Assembly (NCBI GenBank): GCA_017311185.1
Contig: JAESUZ010004128.1
Coordinates: 744,001-808,000, forward strand
DNA from: Proteles cristata cristata
Taxonomy: Eukaryota > Chordata > Mammalia > Carnivora > Hyaenidae
Length of the DNA stretch: 64,000 nucleotides
Reading direction: 5' to 3'
Part shown: positions 54,251-64,000 of the stretch, one piece after another
How the letters are laid out: each line of letters starts with the position of its first letter
Numbering within the stretch: position 1 is the first letter of the stretch
Program-made: the position numbers and the translations under genes
The notes under the pieces: generated by a model
Databases searched by the model: none
Told to the model about the DNA's origin: nothing
Seen by the model: the letters and a program-made list of their open reading frames with translations, nothing else

Positions 54251-55059
54251 AGAAGAAATTTACATGGAAAGTAGAGAACCAATCCTCTGAGATGCTCTGA
54301 GTTGGTGACTGTCTCTGGAAGGAAGTACTCTCAGCTGGGAAAATGGAGCACTAAAGTTGTGGAGGGATGGAATGGAGTGTGGGTGACTCTGGAGGTTTCC
54401 TTTGCTTTACCGGCATGATCTAACTTTTCTAACCCAAACAACCTTATCTTGAATTTTTCAAGCAAAAACATGGTAGTTAGCAGATAAGAAGTGGCACTCC
54501 TGATGCCTTGCCTTAATGGCAGTCCCAGCTGTAGCTGAGGTATCAAAAGCCAGTTAAATGAGACTGATCTTCCCAGCTATGCTTTCAGTGTTTCGTTTCC
54601 TGATGGAGCTACCAAAGGGCAAATGAGAATTCTTTTCTGGTCTCAGTGACAGAGATGTTTTCCTTTTCACACATATCCCTCATTTTTACTGATGATGAAA
54701 CTCATGGACACAAACACTGGCTGATCGATTTATCCTAAAATCTAAATTGTCTGGCTTTCCTGGGGACCAAGTTATTCTTGGATTTGTACAGTGAATGCAG
54801 ATCAGAAATGGTACTCTCATACCATGGTGAGAGCCTCTGTGCCAAATAGAGAGTAATAACCTGCAAACAGAAATGGCATTGGGGTCCTCTACTGGCTGAG
54901 GTAAATAAAAAACTCTTGGGAAAAAAACTCTTGGAAAATTAAAGGGCTGGCTGATTTCATTCATGTGGATGAAGCTTTTGTTTCTTGAAGTGTAAGAGTT
55001 GTTGCTACTTGGAAGAAGACCTATTTTCCCTCCAAATGCATAAACTTTGAATTATTCCA
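54251..55059. other. Anonymous sequence
   Basis: A short local duplication (aaaactcttgg(g)aaaa, near 54908-54940) is the only structure noticed. Confidence 0.4.
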
Positions 55060-55205
55060 AGTAGCTTGGAATTGGGACACATTAATATATGTATATGTCA
55101 ATTAATCCAACACACATCTGTTGACTCCATTCTGCTAGAGCTAGGATACAAGGAGAATCAAGGAGTAATTTCTGCATCAAGGTGTTTACCATCTAACGTG
55201 ATTAA
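55060..55205 (+). repeat. L2 3' fragment (weak)
   Basis: tcaattaatccaacacacatctgttgactccattctgctagagctaggatac and caaggtgtttaccatctaa resemble L2. Confidence 0.45.
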
Positions 55206-55394
55206 AAAGGTTATTGTTAAGAAAAAACTGCACTTGTATCTACAGAGTCTGGTGCCTAACTTCAAGTGCTTTCTGCTTCAGCTGCATATGCAATTAGAGG
55301 TGTCTTCGTTTAAACTCAAAGCCGTTGTGATAAATGACAGGAAAAGACACTTGGCCAGGAATTGCAAAATAAGCACCCAGAGCTAATTCTTATT

Positions 55395-55830
55395 AGTCAA
55401 GTGTATATGTTAGTTAGGACAGGATAGCTGCTATAATAAACAATCCCCAAATCTCACTGGCTTACCAATGAAGATGTATTTTTTGTTCATGTCAGAGCTC
55501 AGGGAGGGTCAGGTGTATGTATGGTGAGGCTGTGTTCCTTCCGACTCTGTCATCCTCTACGGCCTTGAAGTTCATCCCTAAATTCCTCAAAGCTGGCTTG
55601 GGAAGACAAGGCAAAAGAGAATCTAGGGGGCTAAGCAGAAGGTTTATGGCTGAGCATGGAAAGCGTGAGTCTCTCTTTGGCCCACATTCTATCCAGAACT
55701 GAGTCACAGGGTCACATCTAACTTCAAAGGAGATTAGGAAATATATTTTCTGTGTGCTCAGGAAAAAAGGGAAATGGTTGGAAATCATAGTGGCAGTTAT
55801 TGCTAGAAGAATCCTGCATAAATTGCCTGG
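55395..55830 (-). mobile_element. Probable old LTR-type mammalian repeat
   Basis: tagctgctataataaacaatccccaaatctcactggctta and the following gcacattctatccagaactgagtcaca... order is shared, from memory, with a dispersed eutherian repeat of LTR character read in reverse. The family is not identified. The open frames in it are not genes. Confidence 0.45.
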
Positions 55831-55839
55831 ATTAAGCAT

Positions 55840-56235
55840 CAGGCACCTGTGAGAGCCTTTATTAGGTAGGTCCTAGAAGGGGTACAAAAGATTTCAAACT
55901 ATTTCTCCCATCACCCAATTTACAAACTCATGAGAAGAATAAAAGACCCATATGAAGATCATTGTACTACGGGGCAGAATGTATTAATTGCTTGAAATGG
56001 GGAGGGAGACACTATCAAAATGTACTTTAGGAATCGATGGGAAAGAAAAACCCCTTTTGGACACACAAGAGACTGTCATCTCCACCCAGAGGTGTCTCAA
56101 GTTCCACAGGACCCAAAGTGACACACTAACAACTCTTCAAACTCATTCTCTGTCTGCCACAATCACCTTGGACAAGCTGTATCAAGTCTAAACCCCTCCA
56201 TGTGCCAAACTGCTAACTAGGTACACTACCTCAAA
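55840..56235. other. Anonymous sequence
   Basis: Nothing recognised. Confidence 0.4.
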
Positions 56236-56365
56236 GAGTTATGGTGGGAATTCATTCAACACATATTGAACTCTTAAGTTAGATTCTGTTCCAGGCACTG
56301 AGGATACAATACTGAACAAGATAGATAAAAATTTCTGCCTTCGTGGAGTTTAATGGAGCATGTGA
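56236..56365 (+). repeat. L2 3' fragment
   Basis: aattcattcaacacatattgaactcttaag, ttccaggcactgaggatacaatactgaacaagatagata, tgccttcgtggagttta: clear L2 order. Confidence 0.75.
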
Positions 56366-58115
56366 TAATTTCTGAACTGTGAAATTCAATGCAAATGCTC
56401 ATTTGCATGTCTTCAGCAATACCTGTGTGATCCTGGTGTGACCCTGCTATGGTGGCTGTCCTATCTGGGTTGCTGGGAGAACCATGAGCCGTCTGCACCT
56501 AGACAAATGTCACCACTCTGCATCAAGGGGCACATCTCCGTGCGGTCGCTATGGCCGACAGCAAACTAACACCTGCAATTCAGATCATTAGCTCCTGCGA
56601 CTTTTGATTTGAGCTTTGTATTTAAGGCCACCATGACTTGTCTTCAGTTATAGCTTTTTAATACATATGCCGTGTTCCTCCTAATTGGCAAGAGAGACAC
56701 CAGCGTCCAATTGTGCTGACTTCTGCTGCTTTGGAAGGTAATGGCTTGTCTTAGATGCCTCTTCCATGCCGACCTCGATGCAAAGGAACCCTTCAAATTC
56801 AGTTACAACCCCCTCCTCTAATCCCCAAATCCCATCTGGTTGTTTTGGGTATTGTAGTGAAAGACACACAGACATTTCCATTTACGTGCAGTGATGTCCT
56901 ATCTTCTCACTTGGGGGTTAGGTTGTAACATTGGCACCTAGGGTCAGCCAAAATATCATGAGAAGACTGCCCTTGAAAGCCCTTAGGAAGGGCCATGTTG
57001 GGGACAGATGTGGTCTCTCGGATTGTCTACCCATTTTCCAGTTGAGCGTCTGATGGAATGGTTTCTTCTTTAAAGAGGATGAGGGCTGGCATGGAGGGTC
57101 TTCACACAACAGAATCACAGGAAGCTTCTGCTGTGCGAGGCTCTGAACAATGAGACTCCCAGCGAGGTTCCCAACTGCAGATTGATTCTCCCCCTCCCCC
57201 ACTGGAGGCTCTCCTGGCCTGGGGTGGGGCTCGCTGGGTGAAACAGGGATCCTCTTCTCTACACTGTTGACATTTACCCCTTTTCTGCCCGCCATGTGAT
57301 TGAGTTTATGTGAGCTGAGTGTGCACGCGGCATGGCATTCACTGCTGTCCCCTCCTGTCCACGTGCTTGGAAGCTACACAATTTTCTTGCTTGGCCCCCC
57401 CAGATGCTTTTTGGAACTGAGTCTGGATTCTGCTAACGGAGTAAAGATGCCCACATAGTGCAAATACTGACTTTAGAGAGGGCGGGAGGCGATCTTCCTA
57501 AGAAAACAACAGAAAGTGGAACATTTTTGGGCTGGGGTTGGTAGGGAGATGAGAGGCCCGGAGTGTGAGATTTGGGAAGAGAGCTTGGACGCATGAGTTT
57601 TAGGTTACCCTGCTGTATCTTGCAATGGGAACACCCCTTTGGTGTTTGTAGCAGATGGGACACTGATGCCCCCAGCATTTGGTCCCTTCCCTGCAGTGAC
57701 CTGCTGGGGGAAGCACCGTGCCTTCTGTCTTGTTGAGATCCAGTGACTGTTCAGGGCAATGAACGATGAGCAGAAGGGCTGTGGCTCACCTCTAGGGGGA
57801 ACTGTGGGAGGCAGCAAGTGCTGAGCGTGGTCTTTCCTGACCCTGCGGGGCCAACCACATGGGCTCAGGCTTTGGGGTGAAGGTGACTGCAGCTGAGAAA
57901 AATCAGCCTAGGATGGGCACGTACCAAGGGCCAACATGGAACATTTGCTGTGCACACTGAGGTTCAGGGGCTATTTGTTATCCCTGTGTAAGCTGGCCTG
58001 AAAGAGCTGATACAATGCCTCTTTAAGAGACTTCAGTCAACTTTTAAATTCCTTCCCAGGTTTTTTTTTAGATGGCAGCCTGCTATTTCTTTTGGATGTG
58101 ATGGGTTGTGAGTAG
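56366..58115. other. 1.75-kb repeat-poor anonymous sequence
   Basis: Relatively GC-rich, no recognised repeat. Minus-strand frames at 56918-57295 (125 codons) and 57433-57817 have no recognised domain. Confidence 0.4.
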
Positions 58116-58629
58116 TCACAAGTTAGTTTGATTTTGCCCAAGTTATTGTCCAGTAAAAAAACAAATCAGAACTTAGGAAAGACTTTACTTGAAAGCATTA
58201 TTGCAAGGTGGGGAAGGGGAACTTTTGCAAGGGGAACTCCTCCCTCTGAACGGGCCGTCCGACAAGAGTCTCAAGGGTTAGGCAAAAAGGGCTTTTCTTT
58301 TATAAAGAAAAGCAAAAAGTCTAGAAAGGACCAGTCACAAGGACGTGGGATCAGCAGGTGGCTTGATTGGACAGGAGAACAGAGAAGGTCTTTGGACAAC
58401 AGCCTTTCCTTACAAAGGTCTGTCTGCTGGCTCAGGCTGACCATGAGCCACGGTTCAGGGACGTGGGGGAATGGGAGGAACTATAGTCCGAATAACAAGC
58501 ATTTTGTTCCCATTGATCGGGGAGGACAAATATACTACTAATCATTTGTGAGGCAAAGATGGGAATCTGGTAGGTCTGTGTCTGCTCGTCATAGGTAAAC
58601 AAGAGAGGCACCCATGAATCTTATCTAAA
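58116..58629. other. Unclassified block, possibly LTR-like, with a 10-bp hairpin
   Basis: Continues after the SINE to about 58990. It contains the perfect inverted repeat gcttttcttt-TAT-aaagaaaagc at 58291-58313 and an open plus-strand frame at 58128-58541 (137 codons) that resembles no known protein. The texture recalls decayed ERV LTR sequence, but I cannot place it. Confidence 0.3.
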
Positions 58630-58843
58630 ACAAATTTTTTAAAATGTTTATTCATTATCAAGAGACAGAGACAGACAGAGCATGAGTCAGGGAGGAGCAG
58701 AGAGAGAGGGAGACACAGAATCCGAAGCAGGCTCTGGGCTCTGATCTGTTAGCACGGAGTCCGACATGGGGCTGGAACCCACGAACCATGAGATCTTGAC
58801 CTGAGCCGAAGTCAGATGCTTAACCCACTGAACCACAGGCGCC
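58630..58843 (-). repeat. CanSINE with a perfect 19-bp TSD
   Basis: Reverse copy. TSD cccatgaatcttatctaaa at 58611-58629 and 58844-58862 is perfect although the SINE body is not of the youngest variant group. Confidence 0.95.
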
Positions 58844-58862
58844 CCCATGAATCTTATCTAAA

Positions 58863-59334
58863 TCATTTGGGGGAAGGTTCTTTAAGTGGCCATCTTCTCA
58901 GTACAAAGTGGGGGGTGTTGTTTCTCGACTGTCTGATCTCCAGGATGACAGGCTCAAGTAGAGTTCCCCATTGTTATTAAAATATTTCTGGGGCTGAAAA
59001 GAATTCATTTAACCCTGTCATGTTAGTAGCGTAGAAACTGAGGCCCAGCTAGATTTTTCCACCAAATTCATTTACTGATTAAAGGCCAAGAGGAGAACAT
59101 ACCGGAGAGCTTCAGATACTCAGTACTATTCTTCTAAATGTTGTGAATAGAAACACAGGGATACCGTGAGATGCAAAGGAGATAATTTTGAAGATCCTTT
59201 GGTAAATTGAAAGCAAGACGCAAAATAAACTTCTAGCATTTCAAATGGACATCTGTTCTTCATCCCAGAATCCTGCCTTCCTTACTTCCTTTCATGTTCT
59301 TCCAGAACACTTTCCTTCCAACATATTTTATTTA
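58863..59334. other. Anonymous sequence
   Basis: Continuation of the unclassified block up to about 58990, then nothing recognised. Confidence 0.35.
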
Positions 59335-59500
59335 CTCATCAGGTGGGTTTATTGTCTGTCTCTTTGTGCCAAAATACAAGCTCGACGAGAGACCAGACTT
59401 TGGTTTCCTGTTTTGTTTACTGATGCATCTTTAGGGCCTAGAATCATTCTTGGGGGTTAGGTGCTCGGTAGTATTAAGTGAATAATCATTGAATCCAGGG
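59335..59500 (-). repeat. L2 3' fragment
   Basis: aaatacaagctcgacgagaga, ggtttcctgttttgtttactgatgcatctttagggcctagaatc, ggtgctcggtagtattaagtgaataa fits L2 in reverse. Confidence 0.65.
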
Positions 59501-60489
59501 AATCCTGAGATAAAGAAACTCTTCTTCAATATCAACTCCTTGGTGGGTGTACTCAGTCCAAATACTGATGGGAAGCCTTTTCAGAGCTGTGGGCGTTCTT
59601 TCAGGGTCTGGGAATTGAAGCATTCCTCTGCTGTTTTTGGGAGCACCTTGGCAAAAGATAGTCACTACTAAGCAAGGAAAGTCTCAGGAGCAGCCCACAC
59701 AATGCAGAGAATTAACCAAGGGGCATCCCGCTTAGACTGGAGGTCAGGATGGAACTCTCTGGGCATCATATTTAAGCTGATGTCAAAAAAACAAGAAGGC
59801 AGCCATGTAAACCAGTAAGTAAAGCACTCCAGGGAACTGCCCGGGAGAGATAGGCTTTCCTGCGATGTGAGGAGAGAGAGACTTTCCTGTAGCGTACATT
59901 TGCAGAGTGCTTTGTCTCTTTCCAAGTGCTTTTCCATCATTGTCACTGAGAGCCTCTGAGGGTTAGGCTTTTGTTATCACAGTGTCTGGCTTATTAGAAA
60001 AGGCTTTAAAATATGCCTCTAGTCTAGAATTCTATCCGTCCTGTTTATAAGAAGGGAGAACGGCTAACCTTGGGAATTTCTGTTTTAATTTGCAGGAAAA
60101 CTTAGGCTTGTGATGAATAACAATGAATGGTTGTGAATTGAGGAAGGCAGATCTGATCTACACACAGATGCCCATACATATATTTCTCTGCCCTCCCCCG
60201 TCTCTTCAGTATATGGTTAGAAAACATTACATATGATATGACCTGCACTTACTATGACGTTGGAAAGGGGTAGATTGGTCCGATCTCATAGATCCAAAAT
60301 ATGTCTAGCTTAATGATGATATTGCTTTAGGTCTTAGTATATGGTCTGTCTGTAGAAAAAGAAAGGGAGAATCAAAAACGATTTTTATGAAAACATCAGG
60401 AAGAGGTTGAATCAGTTGACACATAAATGAGACAGTCACTAAAAAGTATTCAAAAGAAATGTTGGGATAATAAGAATGCTCATTTCAAA
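59501..60489. other. Anonymous sequence
   Basis: No certain element. The stretch 59770-59960 has a faint L2/MIR-like texture. Confidence 0.4.
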
Positions 60490-60710
60490 GTCTTAAAGAT
60501 TTTTTAAATGCTTATTTATTTATTTTCAGAGAGAGAGCGAGCGAGCACATGCGTGAGTGTGCTGGGGAGGGGTTGGGGTGAGTAGAGAATCCCAAGCAGG
60601 ATCCTTGCTCAGTGTGGAGGCTAATGGGGCTGATCCCAGGACCCTAGGATCATGACTTGAGCCCAAATCAAGAGTCAGACGCCCAACTGACTCAGCCACT
60701 CAGGTGCCCT
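60490..60710 (-). repeat. CanSINE, older copy
   Basis: Reverse copy: ttttttaaatgcttatttatttatt, gagagagcgagcgagcac, ggatcatgacttgagcc and a cagccactcaggtgccct head. Confidence 0.87.
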
Positions 60711-60828
60711 GATATTTTATTTTTTATATAAAGTTATAAATTATTATGACAAAAGACATTCCAGAAAGTTACAGACTTTATCGTGTGCTTTTAGTACGTG
60801 CAGTGGGAATTTGGGGAGGTTTTACTCT

Positions 60829-61047
60829 TTTTTTTAAATTTTTTATAGTTTTTATTTATTTTGGATAGAGAGAGACAGATCATGAGCGGGGAAGAGGCAG
60901 AGAGAGAGACACACACAGAATCCGAAACAGCCTCCAGGCTCTGAGCTGCCTGCACAGAGCCTGATGCGGGGCTCAAACCCACGAACTGCGAGATCATGAC
61001 CTGAGCCGAAGTCAGACGCTCAACACACTGAGCCACCCAGGTGCCCT
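60829..61047 (-). repeat. CanSINE
   Basis: Reverse copy: tttatttattttggatagagagag, cacagagcctgatgcggggctc, gcgagatcatgacctgagccg and a gagccacccaggtgcccta head. Confidence 0.93.
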
Positions 61048-61094
61048 ACAATGATTTCTAAGTTACGTTGGCAAAGGAATCTGAGGAACTGTCA

Positions 61095-61275
61095 GAAAAA
61101 TGCATTTACCCATTCATCAAGTATTTGCTGAGTGCCTACTATGTGTCTGGCAATAGGCCAAGGGGCTGGGGATACAGAACTGAAACTTACCACCTCTGCC
61201 CTGGGTGAGCTCACAGTCGAAGGCCTGCAAGTAATACAAAACGTGTTAAGTGCTATGCTAGCATCAAAAAATAAC
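61095..61275 (+). repeat. L2 3' region
   Basis: cccattcatcaagtatttgctgagtgcctactatgtgtctggca, ggggctggggatacagaactga, ctgggtgagctcacagtcga: one of the best-preserved L2 pieces here. Confidence 0.8.
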
Positions 61276-62535
61276 CTGGAGTTACAGTTGTTTACAAAGT
61301 GATATGTAAACCCAGGACCTGTGAAAATGCCCACACAGTTCCGTGGGGTAAACATCCGTCTGTGACAGCTCATCTGCCGAGGGAAGGACAGCCCAGAGCA
61401 GCAGAGAGTGGGTCTGCCGAGCTGGTCCTGGTCTTACCCAGAACGAAAACGAACTGATCCAATGGAGAAAAGTTCTAACCATCCTAGTAGACAGAGAGAA
61501 AGTTTGGAGGACTCGCGGAATTAGAGAAAACATTTTTAAAATTACATAAGGCTTTTTATGGTTTTATTTACCAGGGAAGAAGTGTCTGTGGTTTCAGACG
61601 GGACACAGCCATCATTTCTCTCCCCCCTTCCCTGTATTTTTCCATTGTTCAAGCCCTTGTGGAGTCTGGATGACATTTATTGTATAATTTTAATTTCGCT
61701 CTAAAATGTATTTTCTACATTTTACAAAGAATTAAAGAACCCTAAGCCCTGGGAGTTTGCCATCTCCCGTCGCTGGCTGCCTGCTTTCAGTGAGCACTCG
61801 CGAGCGATGAAAACCTTAAATAAACAAAGTCAATCTTGAGACAAGACTGTTTGCATGTCTGTGATTTGCTCATGGACTCTGACAAGACACTGCTATTTTA
61901 ATAATGACATTTTCTAGCTGAAATGAAACACATATTGAGTTCCTTCCTTTCTTTCTTTCTTTTTTTTTTAAATATCAAATTAGAATGTAATGCATGCCCG
62001 TACAGCTTTCAGCAAACTTGATGAATAAAAAATCTAACCTTCCCAAACCGATGTGTTAGGATTGAATATTTCTTTGACAAAGATTCATCTGAAAGTTTGC
62101 GTCTCTTTAACTCCTTACATCTGTGGCCTCTATCTCCCTGAAGTGATCTTTCAAAACCCAGACTCATCTCTGATGTTTCAGAGCCTCCCCTTTACTTATT
62201 AACCCAACATCTCAACTTGATAAGAAAGCTCCTTCCAATGGAGCCTCACGTGGCTCTTCTGTGGAATTTAATCAAATTCCACAGATGTCCATTCTCCCTG
62301 CCTCATAGACCAGCCAGGGATGATCATCCATGTGCCTACGTGCCCACCAGGTGGGTGTTACTCCTCATGATGGTCCACCCCTTGTCACAGTCTCTAGATT
62401 CTTGGGGGGGGATCCCCTACACTGGTCCAAAATGTGCTATTTTTTCTGGCTCCATCAGGGCTGAGCTCGAGAGGCAGCAAGAACGTCAGTTCTCCTGGCT
62501 CGTGAGGTTTGGCATTGCTCACCTCCTTGGGGGTG
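61276..62535. other. Anonymous sequence with a (TTTC)n and a 12-bp hairpin
   Basis: A short (TTTC)n/poly-T lies at 61943-61969. A perfect inverted repeat (tctgtggaattt, 4-nt loop) lies at 62258-62285. The plus-strand frame 62217-62663 (148 codons) runs into the LTR and is not recognisable. Confidence 0.5.
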
Positions 62536-62539
62536 GCCT

Positions 62540-63347
62540 TGTTGTGCCCGATTCACGAGTCCCTGAGACCCCCAAGGAGCCGACACCGATGCAAGTACAA
62601 AAGGGTTTTATTACAAGCTCGAGCAGAGGCTCACCTGCCTACCAGTGTAGTGGCAGAAGGTGAAGCCCCGAACAATAGCGGGTAGGGTGTTTATGGGGGT
62701 CAGGGATGGGGGTGTTACAGTGTACACGTCGTACATATAGCATCATCATATAAGCACCAATTACAATTGTACAGCACCCATGATAACAGCTTTGACCATT
62801 CAGTATCTGTGAGGTGTTCATTACTTTTGGTGGGACCCCATCACGACTTTTGAGGATCCTTTGAAAATGACCAATTATGAGGTGAGTTCAAAGGGCCCAT
62901 GTGGAGTTCAGGCAAGTGGTGAGAAATTGGCTAGTTTGTACAGAATAACTGTCTACAATTCCCAGCCTTGACTTAGACCACAGGAATGTTTTTTTTTTTT
63001 AATGTTTATTTATTTCTAGGAGAGAGAGAGACAGCATGAGCAGGGGAGGGTCAGAGAGAGAGGGAGTCACAGACTGAAACGGGCTCCAGGCTCCGAGGCA
63101 GTCAGCACAGAGCCCGACGCGGGGCTCGAACCCACGAACCGCGAGATCATGACCTAAGCGAAAGTCGGATGCTTAACCGACTAAGCCACCCAGGCGCCCC
63201 TCACAGGAATGTTTTTTGATTAGCTGATCTGAAGGCAGTCCAAAGATGGTTTTAGCCTTGAGCCATCTGAGGAACTGGGGCTACGTGCAGCCGAGGTTGC
63301 TCTTAATGGAGGCCTTAATCTCAAAATGACGTTACTTAGGCTCTTCA
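62540..63347 (-). mobile_element. Solo LTR, gammaretrovirus-like, second copy, with a nested SINE
   Basis: Same family and orientation as the LTR at 176-690. It starts TGTTGTG, ends CTCTTCA and is flanked by the perfect 4-bp TSD GCCT (62536-62539 and 63348-63351). The poly-A signal on the minus strand is tttatt at 62607-62612. About 223 bp is a later SINE with its TSD, leaving an LTR near 585 bp, longer than copy 1 because of extra U3 sequence around 62890-62970. No internal proviral sequence is attached. Confidence 0.87.
62995..63201 (-). repeat. Young CanSINE nested in the LTR
   Basis: Reverse copy of the young variant group (ctaggagagagagagacagc, gcagtcagcacagagcccgacgcgg, ctaagccacccaggcgcccc). 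TSD cacaggaatgtttttt at 62979-62994 and 63202-63217 is perfect. It postdates the LTR. Confidence 0.97.
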
Positions 63348-63377
63348 GCCTAGGCTAGAGCCTTGACACCCCACCTG

Positions 63378-63526
63378 GAGTCCCAGGGCCAGCAGTGTCG
63401 ACCTCACTTGGGGGGAGGGCTGTTAGTGACGCAACATGCCAGGGCCCCACCCTGAGCGTACTGATCTGAGATCAGGGTTTTCACCTCCAGGTGATTCTGA
63501 CGCACACCTGAGTTTGAGAACCCTGT
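63378..63526. mobile_element. MER5A-like hAT (Charlie) non-autonomous element
   Basis: gccagggccccaccctgagcg, ctccaggtgattctgacgcacacctgagtttgagaaccctg: matches the MER5A right half and its CTCAAA-type terminus. The left end is decayed. Confidence 0.75.
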
Positions 63527-63689
63527 TCTAAAAGAGCACAGGTTGGCTCTCAGTTCCCGCCCACCCTCATGAAGCAGAGCGTGCCTTTCACTGAGCTCTT
63601 CAAGGGAGTCGTGTGCATACTGCATTTAGAACCAGACCTCATGTATCCTGCGTGCTCCTCCCGAGTCCTTCTAGGTATCTGGGGGGTGA

Positions 63690-63998
63690 TGGTGAACAAA
63701 GTGAACATGGTAAACAAGCCCGGGCTCTCGCTGAGCCTACACTCTAAAGGACTTTCCCCAAACTGGCGGAAAAACGGAAAAACAAAACAAAACAAAACAA
63801 CAACAACAACAACAAAAGAACAAACACAAAACCTGATAAAAGAGGTTTAGAGTAATGCCAGTGCTCAGCATAAGATAATACAGCATGAGAGAGAGAGGGA
63901 GAGAGTGGGAGGTGGTGATGTGCGGATGGAATGGTCAGGCTGCTCTGAGGAGGGCGCACTTGAATGAAATCTGAGGACAAGAGGCAGCCTGGTTGATC
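63690..63998 (+). repeat. L2 3' region, with (CAAA)n/(CAA)n
   Basis: gtgaacaaagtgaacatggtaaacaagcccgggctctcgctgagcctacactctaaagg, then, after an A/C-rich simple repeat at 63778-63824, ggctgctctgaggagggcgcacttgaatgaaatctgaggac. Colinear with L2; cut by the window end. Confidence 0.6.
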
Positions 63999-64000
63999 CA

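Noticed and set aside
30..63201. Regularly recurring ~20-bp blocks as a CRISPR-like array
   Set aside because: The blocks are the conserved head and B-box of CanSINEs, dispersed in both orientations with irregular spacing. This is a mammalian genome.
176..63347. The two same-family LTRs as the ends of one giant provirus
   Set aside because: They have different TSDs (AACC and GCCT), lie about 62 kb apart, and no retroviral gag/pol/env lies between them in the right order. They are two separate solo LTRs.

Overview
This is mammalian nuclear DNA, and the repeats point to a feliform carnivore, most likely a cat (Felidae). The evidence is about 27 copies of a tRNA-Lys-derived CanSINE of the felid type, with a head reading GGGGCGCCTGGGTGGCTCAG, a TC-rich tail and an AAATAAATAAA end. 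Carnivore-type LINE-1 copies share one characteristic 3' UTR, and the older background is typically eutherian (MIR, L2, L1M, MLT1 MaLR LTRs, hAT and Tigger remnants). I found no convincing protein-coding exon, no genuine tRNA or rRNA gene, and nothing prokaryotic such as an operon, ribosome-binding site or CRISPR array. The best reading is intergenic or deep-intronic DNA.

Layout. 0-8 kb: a gammaretrovirus-like solo LTR sits inside an old SINE, followed by a TG-rich tract, a tiny and then a 0.7 kb L1, two SINEs and a run of AGTACT-centred palindromes. 8-14 kb: an MLT1 LTR, then a long decayed L1M locus on the minus strand, broken by a 1.1 kb class II (ERVK-like) solo LTR, three SINEs and a younger L1 end. 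14.2-17.8 kb: a 3.5 kb 5'-truncated L1 on the minus strand carrying most of a broken ORF2. 17.8-31 kb: mostly single-copy-looking sequence with scattered SINE, MIR, L2 and L1 pieces, and a SINE and an L1 inserted at one target site. 31.2-31.5 kb: a long GAA/TTC-type tract. 34-36.4 kb: a hAT-like DNA transposon split by four later insertions. 38-46 kb: SINEs, three very short L1 ends and four MLT1 LTRs. 48-54 kb: SINEs, an old L1 end and a 2.15 kb L1 with a 5' inversion (twin priming). 54-64 kb: L2 pieces, SINEs and a second copy of the gammaretrovirus-like LTR, itself carrying a SINE.

There are no working genes here that act together. Every recognisable coding sequence is a fragment of L1 ORF2, interrupted by stops, frameshifts or inversion. 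The most useful content is the insertion record: many elements keep clear target-site duplications (TSDs), so nesting order and mechanism can be read directly. I see no evidence for a new molecular system. The items most worth checking are the GAA tract, the twin-primed L1, the repeated use of single target sites, the solo LTRs and the palindrome cluster. Family names come from memory of consensus sequences, and no database search was run.
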